Positions 1 to 5,244 of a stretch of DNA of 6,165 nt are shown here, one piece after another (positions within the stretch are counted from its first letter, which is position 1; the number at the start of each line of letters is the position of its first letter). The position numbers and the translations under genes were made by a program. The stretch lies in assembly GCA_023389095.1 (NCBI GenBank), contig JAEWFB010000626.1, positions 1 to 6,165 on the forward strand. The letters run 5' to 3'. Source of the DNA: Actinomycetes bacterium (GTDB taxonomy: Bacteria > Actinomycetota > Actinomycetes > Actinomycetales > Dermatophilaceae). The notes beneath the pieces were generated by a model. The model was not told where the DNA came from. It saw only the letters and a program-made list of their open reading frames with translations, and searched no databases.

Positions 1-78
1 AACAGTCGCCGCAAGGTCGCCGACGTCGCCGAGCACCTGCTCGGCACGGGCCGCCTGCCCGGGGAGGGAAAGGCATGA
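1..78 (+). CDS. ANTAR-domain protein, C-terminal end only (5' truncated by window)
   Basis: Only the last 25 codons are present, open from base 1 and ending at TGA 76-78. The visible peptide begins NSRRKVADVAEHLLGTGRLP. This matches the last helix of an ANTAR domain, the RNA-binding three-helix module of transcription antiterminators, and closely resembles the end of the next gene (NRKLRDVAEAVLRTGLLP). The stop codon overlaps the start of the next gene as ATGA (75-78), so the two are very probably translationally coupled in one operon. Whether a GAF or other sensor domain precedes the ANTAR domain cannot be seen. The ANTAR call rests on a short segment, but its similarity to the complete neighbour makes it fairly safe. 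Confidence 0.75.
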   Translation, partial: NSRRKVADVAEHLLGTGRLPGEGKA

Positions 79-647
79 ACCCCGAGGACCTTTCGGCAGC
101 AACGGGACCCACGTCACCGGTCCGGCCCGCGCCCTCGGCCAGCCGGGCACCTTCGGCGCGGCCGGCGGCCCCGGACGACGGCCTCGCGGACGGCCTCGCG
201 GACGGGCGCGGACGCGTCACGGCGCGCACGCCTCGACCGGCCGCGTCGGTCTCACCCGAGGCCCTCGCTGCCCTGGAGCGACTCGTCGAGGTGCTGACCG
301 CCGAAGGGGTCGAGCCCGCGGCCGGTGTGCGCGACCAGAACCCACCGCCGGAGCTCGACGCGGTGGTCCGGCACCTGCGCAGCCCCGACCGGGCCGCCCG
401 GCCGGTGGTGCGGCTCGCGCAGCTCGCCGTCGCGCTACGGCTGGAGCGCGACAACCTGCACCTCGCGCTCGAGACCAACCGGACGATCAGTGCCGCCGTC
501 GGCATCATCATGGCTCTGCACCACCTGACCCACGACGACGCCTTCGACCTGCTCGTCAGCGTCAGCCAGAACCACAACCGCAAGCTGCGCGACGTGGCCG
601 AGGCGGTGCTCCGAACCGGGCTGCTCCCCGGCGACGACGCCGGCTGA
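75..647 (+). CDS. ANTAR-domain RNA-binding regulator, no GAF domain
   Basis: This gene encodes a 190-residue protein. Residues 1-60 are Pro/Ala/Ser-rich and look disordered, including a DGLADGLADG repeat at about 35-44. A helical segment follows (about 60-125), then an ANTAR domain at about 125-182. The hallmarks visible there are the AVGIIMA core at 141-147, the AFDLL stretch at 156-160 and SQNHNRKLRDVAEAVL at 164-179. ANTAR domains bind paired hairpins in nascent RNA and prevent premature termination. They are usually attached to a receiver or GAF domain, but I recognise neither here, so the input signal is unknown. The ATG overlaps the upstream stop (ATGA), and a purine-rich GGGGAGGGAAAGG just ahead can serve as ribosome-binding site. 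Translation is therefore probably coupled to the preceding ANTAR gene. Being cytoplasmic is inferred from the lack of a signal peptide or membrane segments. Confidence 0.88.
   Translation: MNPEDLSAATGPTSPVRPAPSASRAPSARPAAPDDGLADGLADGRGRVTARTPRPAASVSPEALAALERLVEVLTAEGVEPAAGVRDQNPPPELDAVVRHLRSPDRAARPVVRLAQLAVALRLERDNLHLALETNRTISAAVGIIMALHHLTHDDAFDLLVSVSQNHNRKLRDVAEAVLRTGLLPGDDAG
177..200 (+). repeat. 12-bp in-frame tandem duplication
   Basis: GACGGCCTCGCG occurs twice back to back, followed by a partial third copy (GACGG). It encodes the DGLADGLADG stretch in the disordered N-terminus of the ANTAR protein. A 12-bp unit keeps the frame, so copy number could vary by slippage without breaking the gene. 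Confidence 0.85.
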
Positions 648-652
648 GGCCT

Positions 653-677
653 GTCTGGCCGGACCATGGGTGGGTAG
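653..677 (+). promoter_or_regulatory. Candidate SigB/SigF-type promoter of the GAF-ANTAR gene
   Basis: GTCT (653-656), then 15 bases, then GGGTAG (672-677). This matches the GNNT-N14-16-GGGTA pattern known for SigB/SigF-family sigma factors in actinomycetes. A start site about 7 bases past the -10 element would fall near 684. That leaves too little leader for the GTG at 698 to use the purine tract at 682-688 comfortably, but enough for the ATG at 713. The element starts 5 bases after the preceding ANTAR stop codon, so the GAF-ANTAR gene can be transcribed independently of that operon. The functional assignment is by pattern only. Confidence 0.5.
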
Positions 678-712
678 CGTCGAGAAGGTACCCGTCCGTG
701 AGCGAGGCCCCC

Positions 713-1519
713 ATGACGTCCCAGACCGAGTCCGAGCGACGCAGCGCCTCGGTCGACCCCGAGGCGCTCGCAGCCCGGCTGTCCGTGCTCGGGAGCGCCG
801 ACGAAGGTGCCCTGCTGCAGCCCTCGCTGCGCAGCATCGCCGTGGCGTGCGACGACCTCTTCCGGGTCGATGGCACCGGCATCATGCTCGCTGACGAGTC
901 GGGCGAGCTGCGCTACGTCGTGGCCACCGACGATGCCGGTCGCCGGCTCGAGCATGCACAGCTGCAGGCCTCCGAGGGCCCGTGCGTCGACGCCTACGTG
1001 CGACGCGAGCCCGTCACGGTGCCTGACCTCGCCGGCGACGACCGGTGGCACCGGCTCGCGAAGGCCTTGTCCGGCAGCGGGATCCGCGCCGTGCTCGGCG
1101 TGCCCGTCCAGCTCGACGGTGCACCGGTGGGCACCCTGAACGTCTACCGGAACACGCCGGTCGACTGGGGTGATGACCTCGTCGGCGCGCTCACCCGCTT
1201 CGCAACGGTCGCCGAGCAGCTGATGCGCGCTGCCGTGGCTGCCGAACGAGCCGGAGAGCTGGCAGCACAGCTGACGTACGCGCTCGAGCACCGGGCCCCC
1301 ATCGAGCGCGCGGTCGGCTTCCTCATGGCGCGCGACGCGATGACGCAGCCCGAGGCGTTCGAGCTGCTGCGGTCGGCGGCCCGAAGCAGCCGTCGCCGCA
1401 TCGGTGACATCGCGAACGAGGTGCTCTCGTCCGGGAGTGCGACGGCGCCGGCGGTCCGCACGTCCCCGCGCCGGGCCCTGGGCCGCTCGCGTCGTCCCGG
1501 GGCCACCGGTACCGGTTAG
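713..1519 (+). CDS. GAF and ANTAR domain-containing protein
   Basis: The product has 268 residues from this start. A GAF sensor domain spans about residues 30-172, with LADESGELRYVVATD at 59-73, the segment around SEGPCVDAY at 87-95, and VLGVPVQLDGAPVGTLNVY at 127-145. An ANTAR RNA-binding domain follows at about 184-240, with ERAVGFLMA at 198-206 and AFELLRSAARSSRRRIGDIANEVL at 215-238. The last 30 residues are a basic, Arg/Pro-rich tail beyond the domain. The GAF-ANTAR arrangement is common in Actinobacteria: GAF senses a small molecule or redox state and ANTAR antiterminates at RNA hairpins. The ligand cannot be deduced. Start choice: GTG at 698 with GAGAAGG 9 bases ahead is an alternative adding five residues. 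I prefer ATG 713 because GAGCGAGG lies 5 bases ahead and the candidate promoter ends at 677. The gene has its own promoter candidate and ends before a strong hairpin. Confidence 0.92.
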   Translation: MTSQTESERRSASVDPEALAARLSVLGSADEGALLQPSLRSIAVACDDLFRVDGTGIMLADESGELRYVVATDDAGRRLEHAQLQASEGPCVDAYVRREPVTVPDLAGDDRWHRLAKALSGSGIRAVLGVPVQLDGAPVGTLNVYRNTPVDWGDDLVGALTRFATVAEQLMRAAVAAERAGELAAQLTYALEHRAPIERAVGFLMARDAMTQPEAFELLRSAARSSRRRIGDIANEVLSSGSATAPAVRTSPRRALGRSRRPGATGTG

Positions 1520-1539
1520 CCACGGTCCTCCGGACGCCG

Positions 1540-1565
1540 GGAACCGGGGGTGTCCCCCCGGTTCC
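1540..1565. terminator. Bidirectional GC-rich hairpin between convergent genes
   Basis: A perfect 11-bp stem, GGAACCGGGGG (1540-1550) with CCCCCGGTTCC (1555-1565), encloses the four-base loop TGTC. It sits 20 bases after the GAF-ANTAR stop and 32 bases after the minus-strand sigma factor stop, so it can serve both transcripts. There is no T-tract on either side. Such hairpins are common at gene ends in high-GC actinomycetes, where classical U-tails are often missing. The structure is seen directly; the terminator role is inferred from position. Confidence 0.75.
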
Positions 1566-1597
1566 TCACGGTGCGTCTCTCGGGTCCGGCCGGGCCG

Positions 1598-2458
1598 TCA
1601 GCCGGCGAGCGGCTCCGGGTGGTCGAGCTCGCTGCGCAGCTGCTTGAAGGTGCGCCCGAGCAGGCGCGAGACCTGCATCTGGGTCGCGCCGAGCTCGGTG
1701 GCGATCTCGCGCTGGGTGCGGTCCTCGACGAACCTCAGGTGCAGCACGCGGCGGGTGCGGGGCGACAGGCCGGCCAGGGCGCGGCCCAGGTCGACGTGGT
1801 CGCACAGCTGCTCGAGGGCGGGGTCGTCCTCGCAGACGGAGTCCGCGACGTGGTTCTGCTCGCCGGTGGTGCTGGGCAGGTCGATCGACAGCGGGCGGAA
1901 GCTCGAGTCGGAGCCCTCCGCCTCGCCCATGGCGGCCGCGTCGACACCGAGGGCGTCGGCGAGCTCCTCGCGGGTGGGGGTGCGGCCCAGCTCGTGGGTG
2001 ATGACCTCGCGCTTGGTGCGCAGGGCCAGACGCAGCTCCTGGACGCGGCGGGAGGGGCGCACGACCCAGCCGTGGTCGCGGAAGTGACGCTTGAGCTCAC
2101 CGGAGACGGTCGGTACGGCGTAGCCGGCGAACGAGGCCCCGACCCGGGGGCGGTACCGGTGGATGGCCTTGACCATGGCGAGACGGGCCACCTGAAGCAG
2201 GTCGTCGCGCTCGATGCCGCGGTTGCAGTAGCGGCGGGCCAGGCCGTCGCACAGGTCGACGTGCAGGGAGAAGATCTGGTCGACGACGCCGTGTCCCTCG
2301 GGGGTGTCGGGGCCTCCTGCGATGGCGAGGGCGGCGAAGAGCTCGTCGGTGCGGGCGTCGCGCTCGGCGTGCACGCGTGCCGACTCGCTGCGCCTCGTGC
2401 TGCTGGCGCGCGTGGCCTCGGTGGGGGCGGGATTGGGCGTACGGGTGGAAGCGGTCAT
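1598..2458 (-). CDS. SigB/SigF/SigG-family RNA polymerase sigma factor
   Basis: The protein has 286 residues. An unstructured, charged N-terminus (1-45) precedes sigma region 2 at about 60-142, which includes DDLLQVARLAMVKAIHRY (85-102, core binding) and FAGYAVPTVSGELKRHFRD (110-128, -10 recognition). Region 3 lies at about 143-190, with LGRTPTREELADALGV at 157-172. Region 4 is at about 222-277, with a helix-turn-helix in RTQREIATELGATQMQVSRLL (247-267) for the -35 element. The GELKRHFRD block, overall length and region 2-3-4 layout place it in the SigB/F/G stress and developmental group rather than the ECF group. The start is ATG 2458-2456, with a strong GGAGGA Shine-Dalgarno (2470-2465) 6 bases ahead. 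The same frame stays open far upstream, but that stretch has no sigma homology and crosses the divergent intergenic region. Such factors are normally held by an RsbW-type anti-sigma kinase; none is encoded in this window. Confidence 0.93.
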   Translation of the reverse strand: MTASTRTPNPAPTEATRASSTRRSESARVHAERDARTDELFAALAIAGGPDTPEGHGVVDQIFSLHVDLCDGLARRYCNRGIERDDLLQVARLAMVKAIHRYRPRVGASFAGYAVPTVSGELKRHFRDHGWVVRPSRRVQELRLALRTKREVITHELGRTPTREELADALGVDAAAMGEAEGSDSSFRPLSIDLPSTTGEQNHVADSVCEDDPALEQLCDHVDLGRALAGLSPRTRRVLHLRFVEDRTQREIATELGATQMQVSRLLGRTFKQLRSELDHPEPLAG

Positions 2459-2470
2459 GCCGGGTCCTCC

Positions 2471-2485
2471 GTCGTTTGGTACGAC
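2471..2485 (-). promoter_or_regulatory. Small hairpin just upstream of the sigma factor Shine-Dalgarno
   Basis: In the mRNA sense, GTCGT pairs with ACGAC across the loop ACCAA, immediately followed by the GGAGGA ribosome-binding site (2470-2465). A 5-bp stem is weak, so this could be a minor leader structure, a protein-binding half-site pair, or chance. Confidence 0.35.
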
Positions 2486-2512
2486 AAGAGTCGGCACGTG
2501 ATTGGACCGCTC

Positions 2513-2543
2513 GGGTCTTCTTCGACCCTCGCACATGATGCGA
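2513..2543. promoter_or_regulatory. Two abutting inverted repeats upstream of the sigma gene
   Basis: GGGTC-TTCTTC-GACCC (2513-2528) is followed with no gap by TCGCA-CATGA-TGCGA (2529-2543). Each has perfect 5-bp arms around a 5-6 base centre. They lie 55-85 bases upstream of the sigma start codon, where a promoter or operator would be expected. They could be dimer-binding sites or leader hairpins. No known operator consensus is recognised. Confidence 0.4.
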
Positions 2544-2676
2544 CGCGGGAAAAGCCGGAATGCGAAGCGCCGGGCACTTCCGCTTTCGGCCCGACAACGC
2601 CCACCGTGTCCTCGGCACCATCCTCGAGGCGGCGCTCCGACCGTGCCAGGCGGCGCTGCTCGATGACCTGCCGACC

Positions 2677-2701
2677 GACTGACCGCACGTGCGGCGGGTA
2701 G
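2677..2701 (+). promoter_or_regulatory. Candidate SigB/SigF-type promoter of the flavodoxin-family gene
   Basis: GACT (2677-2680), then 15 bases, then GGGTAG (2696-2701), the same spacing and -10 sequence as the promoters at 653-677 and 5167-5191. It fits GNNT-N14-16-GGGTA, although the -35 box is the weakest of the three. The start site would lie near 2708, leaving a leader of roughly 58 bases. The spacer contains a 12-bp palindrome. Confidence 0.45.
2683..2694. promoter_or_regulatory. 12-bp perfect palindrome in the promoter spacer
   Basis: CCGCACGTGCGG is a perfect palindrome lying wholly between the proposed -35 and -10 elements. A repressor bound here would block polymerase, so it is a plausible operator. 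The regulator is unknown, and in GC-rich DNA a palindrome of this length may also be chance. Confidence 0.4.
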
Positions 2702-2727
2702 GGCCGGGACAGGCCGGACCCGCCGGC

Positions 2728-2750
2728 CGACCGGACACGACCGGACACGA
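2728..2750 (+). repeat. 10-bp tandem direct repeat in the leader
   Basis: The unit CGACCGGACA is repeated 2.3 times with period 10, ending 6 bases before the AGGAG ribosome-binding site of the oxidoreductase gene. The period equals about one helical turn, so both copies would present the same DNA face. It may be a paired binding site or a slippage product. Confidence 0.6.
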
Positions 2751-2765
2751 TCCCCAGGAGCCCCG

Positions 2766-3371
2766 ATGCCGCTGCGCGCGACCGCCCTCAACTGCACGCT
2801 CAGTCCCTCCCCTGCGGAGTCGAGCACCGAGCTGCTCGCCCAGCAGGTCCTCGACGAGCTGGCCCGGCACGATGTCACCGGGTCGGTGGTGCGCGTCGTG
2901 GACCATGACGTCCGCCCGGGGGTCGAGCTCGACATGGGCGACGGCGACGAGTGGCCCGGCATCCGGGACACGGTCCTGGCCAGCGACATCCTCGTGCTGG
3001 CCACCCCCACCTGGCTCGGCCAGCACAGCAGCGTGTGCCAACGCGTCCTGGAACGCCTCGACGCCGAGCTGTCCGAGAAGGACGACGAGGGCCGTCTGCG
3101 CACCTACGGCAAGGTGGCGGTCGGCGTCGTCGTCGGCAACGAGGACGGCGCCCACCACATCAGCGCGGCGCTCTTCCAGTCGCTCAACGACGTGGGGTTC
3201 ACGATTCCCGCGGGTGGCGTCACCTACTGGAACGGCGAGGCCATGCACGGCACCGACTACAAGGACCTCGGCTCCACGCCCGACACGGTGGCGAGCACCA
3301 CGGCGACCTTGGCCGCCAACGCCGCTCACCTCGCGAAGGTGCTCGCCGCAGCCCCCTACCCGCCGTCGTGA
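2766..3371 (+). CDS. Flavodoxin family protein / NAD(P)H-dependent FMN oxidoreductase-like
   Basis: This 201-residue protein has the flavodoxin-like fold pattern. The first strand leads into an FMN phosphate-binding loop, with LNCTLSPSPAESSTELL at 8-24 (Ser/Thr-rich). A second flavin-contacting loop is at 75-89 (ILVLATPTWLGQHSS), and a third strand and loop at 116-130 (KVAVGVVVGNEDGAH). GGVTYWNGEAMHGTDYKDL at 150-168 is the segment that follows in this family. The length suits the NADPH-dependent FMN reductase/flavodoxin family (about 190-210). It is probably a cytoplasmic FMN protein reducing a quinone, flavin or other small electrophile; the substrate cannot be told from sequence. The start is well supported by AGGAG (2756-2760) 5 bases before the ATG. 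The 3' end overlaps the convergent minus-strand gene by 16 bases. The upstream SigB-like promoter suggests stress control. Confidence 0.88.
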   Translation: MPLRATALNCTLSPSPAESSTELLAQQVLDELARHDVTGSVVRVVDHDVRPGVELDMGDGDEWPGIRDTVLASDILVLATPTWLGQHSSVCQRVLERLDAELSEKDDEGRLRTYGKVAVGVVVGNEDGAHHISAALFQSLNDVGFTIPAGGVTYWNGEAMHGTDYKDLGSTPDTVASTTATLAANAAHLAKVLAAAPYPPS

Positions 3372-3976
3372 CCGTCGAGGTCGACGCGTCCGTGGACGAG
3401 TGAGCGCACGCTCTCGTCGTGGAGGCGTTCGAGCGTCCCCACGCGTCGGAGCGCGGTCGACACGAGCGCCCTCAGGTCGAGGTCGTCGACGGTCGCCGTG
3501 AGCGGGCCGATCCCCTCGAGCGTCTGCCAGGTGAGCAGGGTCTGCCACATCCGCAGCGTCCCGAGTGCCGCGAGGCCGAGGGCCTCGAGCTCGACGACGT
3601 CGGTGAGCGGCGTGCGTTGCGACCACGAGCCGTTGGGCTTGAGCCGGCCCAGGCGCTCGCCGAGCCGTGTCGCTGCGCGCTGGGCGCGGCTCGGTGGGAT
3701 GCCCAGGGCGTGCATGAGGCGGCCGAGCTCGTCGCGGTCCGTCCGCGTCTCGGCGACGAGATCGGTGAGGACCTGCCGCGCCGACGCGTGCCGATGGCTG
3801 CGTGCGGTGAGCTCGAGCCGCGCGGTGGCGGCCACCAGAGCGGCGTCGTGGTTGCGGAGGTAGACGACCAGCTGGTCCCGGGTCGAGGGGCCGGCCGTCC
3901 CGCCGGAGGAGGACCCGGACGAGGACCTGGGTGAGGACGGGGAGGCCTGCGGGGCGGGGTCCGTCGACGGGGTCAC
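3356..3976 (-). CDS. Helical-bundle protein of unknown function, coupled to the alcohol dehydrogenase
   Basis: The product has 206 residues from a GTG start. Residues 1-32 are Ser/Pro/Gly-rich and low in complexity. The rest is predicted almost entirely helical: RDQLVVYLRNHDAALVAATARLELTARS (33-60), a charged helix at 66-91, the segment LGERLGRLKPNGSW at 105-118, then helices through PLTDVVELEALGLAALGTLRMWQTL (123-147) and a C-terminal helix at 166-195. This resembles an unnamed ferritin-like or DUF892-like helical-bundle family I recall from actinomycetes. I see no complete diiron motif, so metal binding is not claimed. No signal peptide or membrane span is visible. The GTG overlaps the dehydrogenase stop as GTGA (3976-3973), which implies translational coupling and a shared mRNA. 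No other in-frame start exists before Met88. The stop is TAG at 3358-3356, inside the 3' end of the convergent oxidoreductase gene. Confidence 0.82.
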   Translation of the reverse strand: MTPSTDPAPQASPSSPRSSSGSSSGGTAGPSTRDQLVVYLRNHDAALVAATARLELTARSHRHASARQVLTDLVAETRTDRDELGRLMHALGIPPSRAQRAATRLGERLGRLKPNGSWSQRTPLTDVVELEALGLAALGTLRMWQTLLTWQTLEGIGPLTATVDDLDLRALVSTALRRVGTLERLHDESVRSLVHGRVDLDGHDGG

Positions 3977-5157
3977 GGGTGCAGCACCACCTTGAGGCAG
4001 CCGTCCTGCTTGTCGCGGAAGGTGCGGTACAGGTCGGGCGCGTCGTCGAGGGCACCGTGGTGCGTGGCGAACGACTCGAGGCCGAGGACGTCGTCGTCGG
4101 CGTCGACGATGTCGAGCAGCTCGTCGGACCAGCGCCGCACGTGACACTGGCCCATCCGGACCGTCAGGCCCTTGTCGAACAGGTCCATCATCGGCATCGG
4201 GTCGGCCGTACCGCCGTAGACCCCGCTGATCGACACCGTGCCGCCTCGGCGCACCGCGTCGACGGCGGTGTGCAGGGCGGCGAGCCGGTCGATGCCTCCA
4301 TGCTCGACGGCCGCCCGTGCCACGGCCTTGGGCAGGCGACTGGTGAACTGGATCGCCTTCTCGGACAACGGGTTGCCGTGCGCCTCCATCCCTACGGCGT
4401 CGATGACGGCGTCGGGACCGCGGCCGTCGGTGAGGTCACGCAGCGCGTCCGCGACGTCGTCGACCTGCGACAGGTCGACGACCTCGGCGCCGCTGCCACG
4501 GGCGAGCTCGAGCCGGTCGGGCACGAGGTCGACGCCGATGACGCGCCCGACACCCCGGTGCACGGCACTGCGCACAGCGAGCTGGCCTACGGGCCCGAGG
4601 CCCAGGACGGCAAGCGTGTCGCTGCCGTTGACGCCGGCGTACTCGACCGCCTGCCACGCAGTGGGCAGGATGTCGGACAGGAAGAGGTACCGCTCGTCCG
4701 GCAGGCCGTGGCGCAGCTCGACCGGACCGAAGTCGGCGTGCGGCACCCGCACGTACTCCGCCTGCCCGCCCGGCACCGACCCGTAGAGGCTGGTGTAGCC
4801 GAAGAGGCTCGCACCCCTGCCGTGCTCGGTGTTCTGCGTCGTCTCGCACTGGGCGAAGAGCCCGCGCGCGCACATCCAGCAGCGGCCGCAGGAGATGTTG
4901 AACGGGACGACGACGCGGTCCCCGGGCTGGAGCGTCCCGACGCCGGGGCCGACCTCCTCGACGATCCCCATGAACTCGTGGCCGAGCACGTCGCCCTGGC
5001 GCAGGTAGGGGGCCAGCACGCCGTACAGGTGCAGGTCGGACCCGCAGATCGCCGTCGAGGTGACCCGGACGATGGCGTCCGTCGTGTGCTCGATGGTCGG
5101 TTCGGGTACCTCGGCGACGCGGACGTCTTCCATGCCCCACCAGCAGACAGCCTTCAT
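3973..5157 (-). CDS. Zinc-dependent alcohol dehydrogenase (medium-chain family)
   Basis: The 394-residue product has an N-terminal GroES-like catalytic domain with zinc ligands Cys38 (in CGSD) and His60-Glu61 (in GHEFMGIVEEVG). The structural-zinc cysteines are all present at 90, 93, 96 and 104. The nucleotide-binding domain begins at GLGPVG (186-191), with an acidic Asp210 at the end of the second strand, which favours NAD over NADP. An extended segment after about residue 260 (NPLSEKAIQFTSRLPKAV) resembles the glutathione-independent formaldehyde dehydrogenase-like branch of this superfamily. It probably oxidises an alcohol or aldehyde adduct in the cytoplasm; the substrate is unknown. The start MKAV is the family-typical N-terminus and places the ATG at 5157-5155. 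There is no clear Shine-Dalgarno, and the candidate promoter ends only 9 bases ahead. It is first in an operon with the coupled helical protein and divergent from the short-chain dehydrogenase. Confidence 0.94.
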   Translation of the reverse strand: MKAVCWWGMEDVRVAEVPEPTIEHTTDAIVRVTSTAICGSDLHLYGVLAPYLRQGDVLGHEFMGIVEEVGPGVGTLQPGDRVVVPFNISCGRCWMCARGLFAQCETTQNTEHGRGASLFGYTSLYGSVPGGQAEYVRVPHADFGPVELRHGLPDERYLFLSDILPTAWQAVEYAGVNGSDTLAVLGLGPVGQLAVRSAVHRGVGRVIGVDLVPDRLELARGSGAEVVDLSQVDDVADALRDLTDGRGPDAVIDAVGMEAHGNPLSEKAIQFTSRLPKAVARAAVEHGGIDRLAALHTAVDAVRRGGTVSISGVYGGTADPMPMMDLFDKGLTVRMGQCHVRRWSDELLDIVDADDDVLGLESFATHHGALDDAPDLYRTFRDKQDGCLKVVLHP

Positions 5158-5166
5158 GTCCGGGAC

Positions 5167-5191
5167 CTACCCGGCACGTCGGGCACGAAAC
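5167..5191 (-). promoter_or_regulatory. SigB/SigF-type promoter of the alcohol dehydrogenase operon
   Basis: Reading the minus strand, GTTT (5191-5188) is followed by 15 bases and GGGTAG (5172-5167). This is the best match in the window to the GTTT-N14-16-GGGTA consensus of SigB/SigF-family sigma factors. The -10 element ends 9 bases before the ATG at 5157, so transcription would begin within a few bases of the start codon. This predicts a leaderless or near-leaderless mRNA, in line with the lack of a Shine-Dalgarno there. Confidence 0.6.
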
Positions 5192-5244
5192 GAGCGCGCG
5201 GCCCGACCGGGGGCAGCCACTCGGACGTCCCGAGAGGAGACCTC

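Larger units (their letters stand above)
2459..2765. other. Divergent intergenic control region
   Basis: This 307-base gap lies between the minus-strand sigma gene and the plus-strand flavodoxin-family gene. The half nearer the sigma gene (about 2471-2570) is more AT-rich than its surroundings and holds three inverted repeats, listed separately. The other half holds a candidate promoter, a palindrome and a tandem repeat upstream of the oxidoreductase. I see no convincing GGGTA-type -10 element for the sigma gene itself; the nearest is GGGTCG on the minus strand at 2528-2523. I see no small gene or RNA with clear support here. Confidence 0.7.

Noticed and set aside
651..660. GGCC-TGTCT-GGCC as a terminator after the second ANTAR gene
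   Set aside because: The stem is only 4 bp and GGCC is self-complementary, so pairing is weak. The bases overlap the proposed -35 element.
2523..2547. GGGTCG on the minus strand as a -10 element for the sigma gene
   Set aside because: It lacks the TA of GGGTA, and a GNNT box appears only at 14-base spacing as GCGT. The hexamer is better explained as an arm of the inverted repeat at 2513-2528.
1550..2701. Long plus-strand open frame antisense to the sigma factor gene (383 codons)
   Set aside because: It mirrors the sigma gene in the complementary frame, as expected in GC-rich DNA. The product is low-complexity Gly/Val/Ala with no recognisable domain.
2459..3103. Minus-strand reading frame of the sigma factor stays open far upstream, allowing a protein of about 500 residues
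   Set aside because: The extension has no sigma homology, crosses the divergent intergenic region and runs antisense to the flavodoxin-family gene. The ATG at 2458 has a strong Shine-Dalgarno.
3356..3361. A further GGGTAG on the minus strand
   Set aside because: It is the last Gly codon plus TAG stop of the helical protein gene. The bases 15 upstream read CCTC, with no GNNT match.
2097..4055. Very long minus-strand open frame (652 codons)
   Set aside because: It is rich in Arg/Pro, lacks domains, and overlaps four better-supported genes or control regions. This is a GC-driven artefact.
5084..5109. GTGT, 16 bases, GGGTAC on the plus strand as a possible promoter for the short-chain dehydrogenase
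   Set aside because: It lies inside the dehydrogenase coding sequence, where the bases are explained by codons for VPEP. Its spacing and last base differ from the other three, and it is 135 bases from the start codon.
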